Assembly: GCA_963706555.1 (NCBI GenBank)
Contig: OY970164.1
Location: 4,650,001-4,714,000, forward strand
Reading direction: 5' to 3'
DNA: 64,000 bases
Source of the DNA: Bog-473 sp963706555
GTDB lineage: Bacteria; Actinomycetota; Acidimicrobiia; Acidimicrobiales; RAAP-2
Made by a program: the position numbers and the translations under genes. The notes under the pieces were generated by a model. It was given only the letters and a program-made list of their open reading frames with translations, had not been told where the DNA came from and did not search any database. Below, one piece after another: positions 33,577 through 42,052 of this stretch (the first letter of the stretch is position 1; every line of letters starts with the position of its first letter).

Positions 33577-34863
33577 ATGAGTCAGAACACTGCACTCGCA
33601 GAAAACGGGGCCCTTCCGGATCTGGAGGCGTACAGGCTCGAGGCTCGGGCCTGGCTGCGCGACAACATGGAGCGCCGGGTGGGCCCTCCCGAACGTCACG
33701 AAGTGGAGTACTACACACCCGAAGTAATGGCCGCGAGTCGGGTGCTGCAACGCCGGGTCTATGAGGCGGGCTATGCAGGGATCACCTACCCCAAGTCGTA
33801 CGGGGGCCAGGGCCTCCCGGCCGCGTATGAACTGGCCTTCATCGAAGAAGCCAAGGACTTCGTCCTCTCCGACTTCGGAATATTGTCGGGGACGACGTTC
33901 GGCGTCTGCGTACCCACGATGGTGGCGCACGGCCAGCCGGACTTCCTCGCTGAGTTCGTTCCGAAGGTGCTGGCCGGGGAAGCCCTCGTCTGTCAGTTCT
34001 TCTCGGAGCCCTCATCGGGTTCGGACCTCGCCGGCGCCCGCACCCGGGCGACACGCGACGGCGACATGTGGGTGCTCAACGGGCAGAAGATTTGGAGCAC
34101 CTACGCCCACCTCGCCGACTGGGGCCTGTGTCTCGCGCGCAGCGACTGGGACCAACCAAAGCACCGGGGCCTCACGTGGTTCGCCGTCCCTTGTGATGCT
34201 CCCGGCCTCACAATTCGCCCGATCCGCCAGATCAACGACACCTCGGAGTTCTGCGAGGACTTCTTCGACGACGTCGCGATCCCGGACCTCTACCGGATCG
34301 GGGATGTGAACGAAGGGTGGACGGTTACCCAGACGATGCTCGTGCGCGAGCGGGGAGCCGGAAGGCCTGTCGATCCCGACGCGGAGTTGCACCCCGGACC
34401 GCTTGCGCCAGACCTCGTCGAACTGGCGCGCCGGGCCGGGACCACGGCGGACTCGACCGTGCGCCAGAAGATCGCCCGGGCCCACACCATTGACTTCGTC
34501 GCCGCCGCCCTGGTCGCCCGCATCGGTGAGCTTGGCGGATTGGGTCGGCTCGACGCCGGCACCGCCGCCTACGGGAAGCTCTTCAAGGGCGTCTACGACC
34601 CTGTTCGAGCCCGCCTCGCCGTCGAGGTCGGCGGCCCCGGAGCCATGGCGTGGGACGCTGCCGATGATGACGGCGCGGCGACGTCGCTGTACTACCTCAA
34701 CTGCCGCATCATGTCGATCGCAGGCGGCACCAACGAAATGCAGCGAAATGGGATCGGCGAGCGCAAGTTGGGCTTGCCACGCGAACCGAGCTTCGACACC
34801 GGCAAACCCTTCAGCCAGGTTCTGCGTGACGCCACGAACTGGACGGGAAAGCCCAGCAGCTGA
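33577..34863 (+). CDS. Acyl-CoA dehydrogenase (large subunit type)
   Basis: The 428-residue partner of the preceding gene contains QFFSEPSSGSDLAGARTRAT, the FAD and substrate-binding block, NGQKIWSTYAHLADWGLCL, and ends with MSIAGGTNEMQRNGIGERKL, a C-terminal signature of actinobacterial FadE proteins. With the 375-aa gene it is a likely alpha2beta2 acyl-CoA dehydrogenase, as known for steroid side-chain and other branched substrates. It is separated from its partner by 10 bp and the two are surely co-transcribed. Substrate not determinable. Confidence 0.9.
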   Translation: MSQNTALAENGALPDLEAYRLEARAWLRDNMERRVGPPERHEVEYYTPEVMAASRVLQRRVYEAGYAGITYPKSYGGQGLPAAYELAFIEEAKDFVLSDFGILSGTTFGVCVPTMVAHGQPDFLAEFVPKVLAGEALVCQFFSEPSSGSDLAGARTRATRDGDMWVLNGQKIWSTYAHLADWGLCLARSDWDQPKHRGLTWFAVPCDAPGLTIRPIRQINDTSEFCEDFFDDVAIPDLYRIGDVNEGWTVTQTMLVRERGAGRPVDPDAELHPGPLAPDLVELARRAGTTADSTVRQKIARAHTIDFVAAALVARIGELGGLGRLDAGTAAYGKLFKGVYDPVRARLAVEVGGPGAMAWDAADDDGAATSLYYLNCRIMSIAGGTNEMQRNGIGERKLGLPREPSFDTGKPFSQVLRDATNWTGKPSS

Positions 34864-34869
34864 GAAACG

Positions 34870-36075
34870 CTAGGGCCGCACCGGCGTACGCCCCCTGATC
34901 TTGAACAACTCTCGAACGTTGTCCCCCAAGAATTGAAGGCGATTCGCTTCGGGAAGCTGATCCGCCAACACTTCGAGATCCTCGAGGTAGTCGGGGGTAT
35001 GGTCGGCGTGGGGGTAGTCAGAAGCCCACAGGAACTGTGTCGCCCCGTAGCGCGCGATGAGCGGAGCGATGGAGTGCTCGTCGGGATCGCACGAGACCCA
35101 ACACCGGTCCGCGAAATACGTCGACGGCTTCTCCTGCAATTGCATGCCAACGCCGATCGGGGTGTGTCCATAGACCGCGTCCATGCGATCCAAGAAGTGA
35201 CCGACCCAGCCCCCTCCCGATTCCAAGACGAGGACCTTGAGTCGGGGGAACTGATCGAACACGGCCAGGTCGAAGAACGTGGCGAATTGGTGACGGACGC
35301 CGTCACCTCCCCGCACCGACTCGAGGAGCTGCAGCCGATCCTCGGTCCAGTTCCCACCGGTGAACCGCTCGCCCTTCGCCCAATCCGGTTCGAAACCGGG
35401 GTGAATCGCAAACACCACGTCGAGATCCTGGGCCGCCGCGAAGACCCGGTTGTGGTCGGTGTGAGCCAACGCCCTCCGAGTGTGCGTGAACGGCAAGACG
35501 AAGCACCCGCGTGCGCCCTCCCCCACGGCGCGTTCGAGCTCCGTCGCCGCCGCCTGCGGATCCGACAGCGACAAATGCGCGACCGGTAGCAATCGATCGC
35601 CAGAATCCGCGCAGAACTCGCAAATCCAGCGGTTGTACGCGCGCGTATAGGCCTGGCTGAGGACGGGATCTTCGAGTTCAGCCTCCCAGAGAAGCCCGAG
35701 CGTCGGATAGAGGACGGCGGCGTCGAGCCCTTCGGCGTCGAGGAGGCGCAGTCGCTCGGCCGGGTCGAAGCTGCCGTAGGCAGCCTCGGTGACGTAAGTC
35801 CGGTCGGGGTCTTGCGCAATGGTCATCAGATCGGGCGCCCCCATCACTCCCAGCAGCGATGGCATGCCCTTTGCGGTGACGGTCGATCGCCGTCCACCGA
35901 TTTCGAGTTCCTCCAGACCGTTGGCATCTCGCACGATGCGAAGCGCACGATCCCGAAACTCCGGGTCCAAATACCGCTCCCACATATCAGGTGGTTCGAG
36001 GATGTGCCCGTCCGCGTCGATCGCCCCGTCGTAGGCCAGCCGATGGACGCCAGAAAGATCATGCACATCGGGCAT
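34870..36075 (-). CDS. Amidohydrolase family 2
   Basis: ATG 36075 follows a G-rich stretch (GGATGGGGGGCGAT). The 401 residues begin MPDVHDLSGVHRLAYDGAID followed by ADGHILEPPDMWERYLDP; the ADGH strand replaces the usual H-x-H. WASDYPHADHTPDYLEDLEV near the C-terminus and FAIHPGFEP in the middle complete the barrel motifs. It lies tail-to-tail with the acyl-CoA dehydrogenase pair, 6 bp away. Similar proteins act on aromatic carboxylates, decarboxylations or ring-fission products; the substrate is unknown. A divergent paralogue is the gene at 30384. Confidence 0.87.
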   Translation of the reverse strand: MPDVHDLSGVHRLAYDGAIDADGHILEPPDMWERYLDPEFRDRALRIVRDANGLEELEIGGRRSTVTAKGMPSLLGVMGAPDLMTIAQDPDRTYVTEAAYGSFDPAERLRLLDAEGLDAAVLYPTLGLLWEAELEDPVLSQAYTRAYNRWICEFCADSGDRLLPVAHLSLSDPQAAATELERAVGEGARGCFVLPFTHTRRALAHTDHNRVFAAAQDLDVVFAIHPGFEPDWAKGERFTGGNWTEDRLQLLESVRGGDGVRHQFATFFDLAVFDQFPRLKVLVLESGGGWVGHFLDRMDAVYGHTPIGVGMQLQEKPSTYFADRCWVSCDPDEHSIAPLIARYGATQFLWASDYPHADHTPDYLEDLEVLADQLPEANRLQFLGDNVRELFKIRGRTPVRP

Positions 36076-36210
36076 ATCGCCCCCCATCCGAACCGCAGCT
36101 CTGCGTATCCGCCCGCTGCGAGAGGCAAGCCTATCCACCAATCGAACGCTCCACCTTCGTCGACATCGGCTCCGGCTCTGGCTCACGCGAGGACCGAGCG
36201 CTGCGGCACG

Positions 36211-38430
36211 TCAGAGGCAGAGCACCGGCGTGGTGGTCGAGACCTCGTTGCTGTCAGCCGTGCCGCCCGGACCGACCGCCTCCACCTCATACCAGTACGT
36301 CGTGGCAAGTCCGGTGACCGAGGTGTCGGTGTAACTGGTGGTCGCCGAAGAGACGGACGTCACCGCACTGAGCCCGCCTGCGGTCGTACCGCGAAGGATG
36401 GTGTACGAGGTCACCGAAGGTGACGTGCTCGACGTCCAGGTAATCGCGACCTCCGGACCGACGACGATCAGCTGGCACGACGGGTTGGCACTGAGACCCG
36501 TCGGCGGGTTCGGCGGCGGAGGCTCGGGGGTGATGGGGGCCGACAGGGCCGAAGCCGGTCCGGCCCCGGCGTCGGTGATGGCCGTCACGGTGAAGGTGTA
36601 GGCGGTGCCGTCGGTCAGCCCGGTGATCGTCTCGGTGGTCAGCGGCGAGGTGAAGGTGGTCACCGGCTGGGCGTTGAACCCGATGTAGGGGGTGACCCGG
36701 TAGGCCGTGACCGGGTCGCCGCCGTCTTGGGCCGGCGGGGTCCACGACAAGACGACCTGGGTGTCACCGGCCACGCCGTTGACCGACAAGGGGGCCGTGG
36801 GCACCGTGGCCGGGGTGATGGGGGCCGACAGGGCCGAAGCCGGTCCGGCCCCGGCGTCGGTGATGGCCGTCACGGTGAAGGTGTAGGCGGTGCCGTCGGT
36901 CAGCCCGGTGATCGTCTCGGTGGTCAGCGGCGAGGTGAAGGTGGTCACCGGCTGGGCGTTGAACCCGATGTAGGGGGTGACCCGGTAGGCCGTGACCGGG
37001 TCGCCGCCGTCTTGGGCCGGCGGGGTCCACGACAAGACGACCTGGGTGTCACCGGCCACGCCGTTGACCGACAAGGGGGCCGTGGGCACCGTGGCCGGGG
37101 TGATGGGGGCCGACGGCGACGGGGGGTCCCCTGCGGCTGGGGGATCCGCGGCCGGTGTCGGATCATTCGACGCCGGGAGTCCCGGGACGATCCGTAACCC
37201 CGGGAGGGTGAGCCGGGGCGCCGCAGGTGCGGTGGCACCAGCCGCCACCTTTGTCGGAGCACTCACCGTGGGCTGTGGTGCCGAGGCGGACCTATGACCG
37301 ACGGCGACGACAGGTGCAGGTTGCACAAGACGGGCGTGATGCGCGCCGTGGGCCGCTGCGACCGTGACGCCGGTTATCGCAAGCGCTCCTGCAAATGCCT
37401 GTCCCGTCGTGGTCGCGAGCTGCCCGAGCCGTGGAAGGCCGTTGAGAAAGGGGATCTCTCCCAGCCAGGAGAGCGGACCTCCGAGCAGGTTCGTGCGTCC
37501 GACCGACGCTTCGAGGAAGGCCCGGACGATGACCGGATCGAAGTGCGCTCCCGCACACGCCGCCAGTTCTCGGCGAGCAGCTTCGGCCGTCATCGCCGAC
37601 TTGTACGAGCGGACCGCCGTCATCGTCTCGTAGCAGTCAGCCACCGCCACGATCCGTCCCCCGAGCGAGATCTCGTCGCCCGACAACCCGTAGGGATACC
37701 CCGTGCCGTCGTATTTCTCGTGATGTTGCGCAATGGTGTCCGCCCACGGGCCGAGCCAGCTCGCGAGCGGTGCGGCCAGGCGTGCCCCCTCCAGCGGGTG
37801 GCCTTGCAGTATTCGCCATTCGGCCTCGTCGGGCTTGCCGGGTTTGTTCAGTATCGAACCTGAGACGGTGAGCTTCCCGATGTCATGCAACAAGGCCGAC
37901 CACCGCAAACGGTCACGATCTTCCTCTGGCAACTTGAGCTGGTCCGCCACGAGGTCGGTCACCACTCTGACCCTCTCGGAATGTCCGCGGGTGAGCCGAT
38001 CGTGCTTGTTGAGCGAGGCCGCCAGGGCCAGGATCTGCTCTGCGGCAACCGCCGGCTCGTCCTGCACGCCACTGTCACGAGCCACGGCCAGTTGGCGTTC
38101 CAGGCCTCGTGTGCTCCCGGCCCGGCGAGCGACCGCCATACGACTCGGAGCCTTGTCCGGAAAGACCAGCGTCACCTTCAACAGGGCCGCCAACGGCAGC
38201 GCTCGTCGGCCTATCCGGCTCGTGACGACGTACACGACGCCGGGGACCGCGAGCAACAATGCCCACCAGGCAACGAGGGCCGTTCCCGACCGGGGCTCGG
38301 GCACGAGATGAGCCACTTCGATCGATGCCGCGATGGCCACGAGAATCGGCACCAGGAAGACCGCCGCGCTGACGAACGCCGACAGCCCGACGCGGGCGCG
38401 CCAGCGGTCGGTGTTGTCCTCCGTCCGCAT
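36211..38430 (-). CDS. Membrane HD-GYP c-di-GMP phosphodiesterase with extracellular fibronectin III domains
   Basis: The 739-residue product starts at ATG 38430. Order: two hydrophobic segments (LSAFVSAAVFLVPILVAIAA; WWALLLAVPGVVYVVTS), then a cytoplasmic HD-GYP domain with HSERV, LLHDIGKLT and HHEKYDGTGYP (residues about 160-330), then a hydrophobic stretch (QAFAGALAITGVTVAAAHGA) that should be a third helix, a Pro/Ala-rich linker, and three fibronectin type III domains. The first two FN3 units are identical over 95 residues. The HD and GYP motifs are intact, so it should hydrolyse c-di-GMP. The tail would face outside, which would make it an outside-in receptor. It has the same strand as the gene at 34870, 135 bp away. 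Confidence 0.85.
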   Translation of the reverse strand: MRTEDNTDRWRARVGLSAFVSAAVFLVPILVAIAASIEVAHLVPEPRSGTALVAWWALLLAVPGVVYVVTSRIGRRALPLAALLKVTLVFPDKAPSRMAVARRAGSTRGLERQLAVARDSGVQDEPAVAAEQILALAASLNKHDRLTRGHSERVRVVTDLVADQLKLPEEDRDRLRWSALLHDIGKLTVSGSILNKPGKPDEAEWRILQGHPLEGARLAAPLASWLGPWADTIAQHHEKYDGTGYPYGLSGDEISLGGRIVAVADCYETMTAVRSYKSAMTAEAARRELAACAGAHFDPVIVRAFLEASVGRTNLLGGPLSWLGEIPFLNGLPRLGQLATTTGQAFAGALAITGVTVAAAHGAHHARLVQPAPVVAVGHRSASAPQPTVSAPTKVAAGATAPAAPRLTLPGLRIVPGLPASNDPTPAADPPAAGDPPSPSAPITPATVPTAPLSVNGVAGDTQVVLSWTPPAQDGGDPVTAYRVTPYIGFNAQPVTTFTSPLTTETITGLTDGTAYTFTVTAITDAGAGPASALSAPITPATVPTAPLSVNGVAGDTQVVLSWTPPAQDGGDPVTAYRVTPYIGFNAQPVTTFTSPLTTETITGLTDGTAYTFTVTAITDAGAGPASALSAPITPEPPPPNPPTGLSANPSCQLIVVGPEVAITWTSSTSPSVTSYTILRGTTAGGLSAVTSVSSATTSYTDTSVTGLATTYWYEVEAVGPGGTADSNEVSTTTPVLCL
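36527..37096. repeat. Exact 285-bp tandem duplication encoding identical FN3 domains
   Basis: Copies 36527-36811 and 36812-37096 match base for base, with 18 bp of a third copy following (37097-37114). The unit is 95 codons and in frame, so it doubles one FN3 domain in the HD-GYP protein without changing the rest. No sequence divergence means a very recent event or ongoing homogenisation. Confidence 0.93.
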
Positions 38431-38592
38431 GTGCGAATTCTTTCGGATTGCCGACAACGGAGGACCTTCCCGAACACAACGAACGCACAACAACCCACAC
38501 GGAGAGCCTGCGCGTGTGAGGCACGGGCAATGTGCCCTTCGGGCAACCTTCCTTGCTTGCGGATCAGGTCGACAAGTCGCCCGATGAGGCCC

Positions 38593-39126
38593 TCAGGCCG
38601 ACGTGCGCTCCGCAGAACGAGGGGAAAGGTCGGTGACGACATGCTGGGTAAGGTCGAAATGGCGTTCGGGTCGCGAGACGTCGACGGACAGGGTCTCGTG
38701 CGAGAGGTCAGTCAGTTCGGCACAACCCCTGTGAAGCGTCATGATCCGTGATCCCCTGCGCTTTGCGTCCGACACGCGCTCGAGCAACTCGGGAGCGCCA
38801 TCGCCACTCGGGCTCACGACGAGAACCGTCTGCCGGGACGTCGCCTGCAACAGGGTGTCGACGGAAACTGAAAGGTGGGGCGGCGCTCCCGCGGGGACAT
38901 CCCAACGCAACAGGGTCGGAACGAGGTCCTTGCGACGATGTCGCGTCGCTTCCTCCCCCATGTGCGCTGCGAAATGCCACGGTTCAAAATCAGGGACACC
39001 GACGACGAACAGCCTGGAAGACCAATCGGGACGATCGCCCAGAGCCTGGGCGAAGAGTCGGGTCTCCTTGCCGAGCGAACCCAGAATCCTGGCCCATCGC
39101 CGTTGTACCGACTCTGCGACGTCCAT
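38593..39126 (-). CDS. Conserved hypothetical protein with SIS-like strand, 177 aa
   Basis: The 177-residue product (ATG 39126) begins MDVAESVQRRWARILGSLGK. The second half, TVLVVSPSGDGAPELLERVS followed by DAKRRGSRIMTLHRGCAELT, resembles the beta-alpha-beta of SIS (sugar isomerase) domains, where a Ser-rich loop binds phosphosugars, but the similarity is faint. No signal peptide or membrane helix. It is 162 bp from the start of the HD-GYP gene and has its own promoter region. Function unknown. Confidence 0.6.
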   Translation of the reverse strand: MDVAESVQRRWARILGSLGKETRLFAQALGDRPDWSSRLFVVGVPDFEPWHFAAHMGEEATRHRRKDLVPTLLRWDVPAGAPPHLSVSVDTLLQATSRQTVLVVSPSGDGAPELLERVSDAKRRGSRIMTLHRGCAELTDLSHETLSVDVSRPERHFDLTQHVVTDLSPRSAERTSA

Positions 39127-39288
39127 GCCTCAACAATAAGTGATCGATCCTTCAAAGGAAGCAGAAACTACGAATTATCCCTCAGAATGAAGCCTTTCAA
39201 CCGGACCGCCACCGGACCGCAACAACGCCACGGCACGCGGCGCGGCGTCACGTCGGCGTTGGTGCGGCCGCGCATTTGGCGTGTGCGA

Positions 39289-40854
39289 TCAACTCGAGAC
39301 CGAAACCACCCAATAGTTGAGGACGCCTCCGACATAAGGGACGACCTGCAAATTCTTGACCCTTTTGGTGGCTCCGGTCACCAGGGGCGAGAAGTCGACA
39401 TACACCGACAGCGCGTTCTTGATGATGAGGTCCTGCACTTGCGTCCATGCCGTCTTGAGCTTCGGACTACTCGGTGGGAGCGCCTCGATCTCCTTGGTCA
39501 GAGCGTCGAGCGTCGGATTGTCATAGTTGCAAAGGTCGCCGACTGTGTTCGCGATGTAGGACGTCGTGATCTTCTGTATTCCGGGAAGGCCTTGCGGATT
39601 GAGCCCGATCTGGGCCTTGTTGTCCCGATAGAGGTCCGTCACATAGTTCGAGGACTGGATGATCTGCACTTTGACGCCGATCTGCTTCCACTCTTCTTGG
39701 AGGACCTGGGACAGCTGGTTTGTCGCCGTGAGCGGGAGCGCCATCAAGGTCGTGGAGAACCCATTGGGATAGCCCGCTTGCGCCATCAGCTGCTTGGCCT
39801 TCTTGAGGTTGAAGGCGTAGTACCCGGTCAGCGACTTGTCGTAGAAGGAGGATGTAGTGGGAAAGATGCTCCACGCAGGTTGACCCTTCCCGAACAACAG
39901 GCTGGAGTTGATCGCCTGACGGTTGGTGGCGAAATTCAACGCCTGGCGGACCTTCAGGTTTGCCAGCGGGCCCTTCGACTTACAGATTGGCGCGAAGAGG
40001 TAGTTCGCATCGGGAAACGAAGAACTGGTTTGCAGCTGCGGGAGATTCTTCAGAGTCGGGATATCCGAAGCGGGGAGGTCGACCTCCACATCGGACGTTC
40101 CCGCCTGCAGCGCGTTGATCTGCTGTGGCCCAACCGGAACGTTCGTAAAAGTGATCCCCGCGAGTTTGATGCTCTTGGCGTTCCAGTACTTCGGGTTCTT
40201 CACGAGGACCATGCTCTGGCCCTGCGTGTAGCTCTTCAGCATGAAGGGTCCGGCACCCACGATGTTCGTGTTCACTGCTCCCGTGCTCGGTCCGGTCGGG
40301 ATTGCCATGAAGGACTCCTGGTCAGCGAGAAGGGGGTAGAAGCTGCTCGCAACCGGCTGGGAGAAGTTCATCACCAAGGTGTCGGTTCCGGTCACGTTGA
40401 TGGAGGAGATATCGTAGGTGGCGGTGTTCCAGGCACCCGGATGGGGATTGGCGAGATTGCGTTCGTAGCCCGCCTTCACGGCGGCGGCGTCCAAGGGCGT
40501 CCCATTCGAATACGTGAGTCCGGGTCGTACCGTGATGTCGATCGTGGTCGGACTGGGGATGGTGACCTTCGAGGCGAGGTCGGGGACGAAGGCCCCACTG
40601 GTGGTCTGCCGGAGGAGCCCGGCGTAGATCGGCCAGTTGTAGGAGAAGAATCCCGCGGGCCCGTTGAATTGTGCGGGGTCGAAGGCAATGGGATTGATCT
40701 GCGAGGTGAGGTCGTAGCCGACCAGCAGGACCCCGCTACTCTTTGCAGCCGCATCGGCCCCGCCGCTGGTGACCGCCTGGGCACTCAGTACCAAGCCGAT
40801 GGCCATTACCGACATTGTGATCCGGCGGATTGCCTCTCTCGTTGTGGTCTTCAT
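39289..40854 (-). CDS. Oligopeptide-type ABC transporter substrate-binding protein (SBP 1)
   Basis: The 521-residue product begins with a signal peptide (RRITMSVMAIGLVLSAQAVTS) and is a cluster C (SBP_bac_5) peptide/nickel-type binding protein: DLASKVTIPSPTTIDITVRP, the region around PVASSFYPLLADQESFMAIP, NPKYWNAK and ALNFATNRQAIN. There is no lipobox Cys at the expected place, so it may be secreted or anchored otherwise. It lies downstream of the ATPase genes on the same strand and is the last gene of the importer unit. A close paralogue is encoded at 45319 on the other strand. Confidence 0.87.
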   Translation of the reverse strand: MKTTTREAIRRITMSVMAIGLVLSAQAVTSGGADAAAKSSGVLLVGYDLTSQINPIAFDPAQFNGPAGFFSYNWPIYAGLLRQTTSGAFVPDLASKVTIPSPTTIDITVRPGLTYSNGTPLDAAAVKAGYERNLANPHPGAWNTATYDISSINVTGTDTLVMNFSQPVASSFYPLLADQESFMAIPTGPSTGAVNTNIVGAGPFMLKSYTQGQSMVLVKNPKYWNAKSIKLAGITFTNVPVGPQQINALQAGTSDVEVDLPASDIPTLKNLPQLQTSSSFPDANYLFAPICKSKGPLANLKVRQALNFATNRQAINSSLLFGKGQPAWSIFPTTSSFYDKSLTGYYAFNLKKAKQLMAQAGYPNGFSTTLMALPLTATNQLSQVLQEEWKQIGVKVQIIQSSNYVTDLYRDNKAQIGLNPQGLPGIQKITTSYIANTVGDLCNYDNPTLDALTKEIEALPPSSPKLKTAWTQVQDLIIKNALSVYVDFSPLVTGATKRVKNLQVVPYVGGVLNYWVVSVSS

Positions 40855-40966
40855 GGCGACGGCTCAACTTTCTTGTCGGGATTGTTCGTGTCGTGCACCT
40901 GGCGGTGCACTGCCGATGAACGGGGCGACGGTACGTCCTTCGCACGGCGATCCTGCGGAAGGGGGC

Positions 40967-42052
40967 TCAATTGCGTTGTTCTTCCTGGGGCGCGCCGGTG
41001 GGGTCCGGCTGGATGTCGACCGAAGAAGGAGGCGTGCCCTCGCCAACCTTTGGATCCAGCAGATGACACCAGACGGTCAGGGATCCCACCTCGGTCTTCG
41101 CCGGGTCTTCGACGGCGCAGACATCCATGGCGTAGCGGCAACGGGTCCGAAAATGACAACCGCTCGGTGGGTCCATCGGTGAAGGGATGTCGCCCTGCAG
41201 CACGATGCGTTGTCGCCGCGCGGCCGGGTCAAGACTGGGCGAGGCGGAGAGAAGTGCCTGTGTGTAGGGATGGTGCGCCGAGTGGTACAGGTCTTCGACG
41301 GGACCTTCCTCGACGATTTGCCCGAGATACATGACCGCAACCCGATGGCTGAGCGAACGAACAAGGTTGAGGTCGTGGGAGATGAAGAGATAGCTGATGC
41401 CCAGCCGGGACTGGAGGTCGCCGAGAAGATCCACTATCTGCACCTGGGTGGCGACGTCCAACGAACTGAGCGGCTCGTCGAGTACCAAGAGTTCGGGCTC
41501 GGTGGCCAAAGCCCTGGCGATGGCGGCACGTTGGAGCTGGCCCCCCGAGACCTCGCGGGGACGGCGGCGGGCGAACGTCGACGGCAGCCGGACCTGGTCG
41601 AGCAACTCCGCGACCCGGAGCTCGCGTGCCTGACTGTTCAGGTCCGTATGGACGGACAGGGCTTCGCCCACACTCGACCCGATGTTCGCGAGCGGGTCGA
41701 AGGACGAATACGGGTCCTGAAAGACGAGCTGCATGCGACGGCGCAGCGTCCGCAGACGGGCGCCCTTGGCCGTGGTGATGTCGTCGCCGCCGAGCATGAC
41801 CCGCCCTCCGGTCGGACGGATGAGGCAGAGCATCAGCCGGGCCAGGGTCGATTTGCCCGAACCGCTCTCGCCGACGAGTCCGAGGGTCCTGCCGCGGGCA
41901 ATCGAGAGATCCACATGGTCGACCGCGTGCACTGTTCCCTTGCCACCTCCTGGAAGGCGGACAGTGAAGTCGCAGGACACGTCGAGGAGCTCGGCCACCG
42001 GACCGTCCGCCGACGTGCAAGGCGGGGGAACGACGGGCGTCGACGTGCTCAC
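40967..42052 (-). CDS. ABC transporter ATPase, OppF/DppF type
   Basis: The start is GTG 42052, whose GTGA overlaps the stop codon of the upstream gene. The 361-residue ATPase has Walker A GLVGESGSGKSTLARL, the Q-loop FQDPYSSFDP, signature VSGGQLQRAAIARAL, Walker B ELLVLDEPLSSLDV and H-loop ISHDLNLV, then the C-terminal oligopeptide-ATPase tail with CHFRTRCRYAMDVC, a Cys-rich motif of this family. It energises import of the substrate bound by the SBP. Confidence 0.92.
   Translation of the reverse strand: MSTSTPVVPPPCTSADGPVAELLDVSCDFTVRLPGGGKGTVHAVDHVDLSIARGRTLGLVGESGSGKSTLARLMLCLIRPTGGRVMLGGDDITTAKGARLRTLRRRMQLVFQDPYSSFDPLANIGSSVGEALSVHTDLNSQARELRVAELLDQVRLPSTFARRRPREVSGGQLQRAAIARALATEPELLVLDEPLSSLDVATQVQIVDLLGDLQSRLGISYLFISHDLNLVRSLSHRVAVMYLGQIVEEGPVEDLYHSAHHPYTQALLSASPSLDPAARRQRIVLQGDIPSPMDPPSGCHFRTRCRYAMDVCAVEDPAKTEVGSLTVWCHLLDPKVGEGTPPSSVDIQPDPTGAPQEEQRN

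Noticed and set aside
38875..41334. A very long open frame on the plus strand opposite the SBP 1 gene.
   Set aside because: It mirrors the SBP 1 coding strand and its translation lacks any domain; the minus strand has a clear signal peptide and binding-protein motifs.
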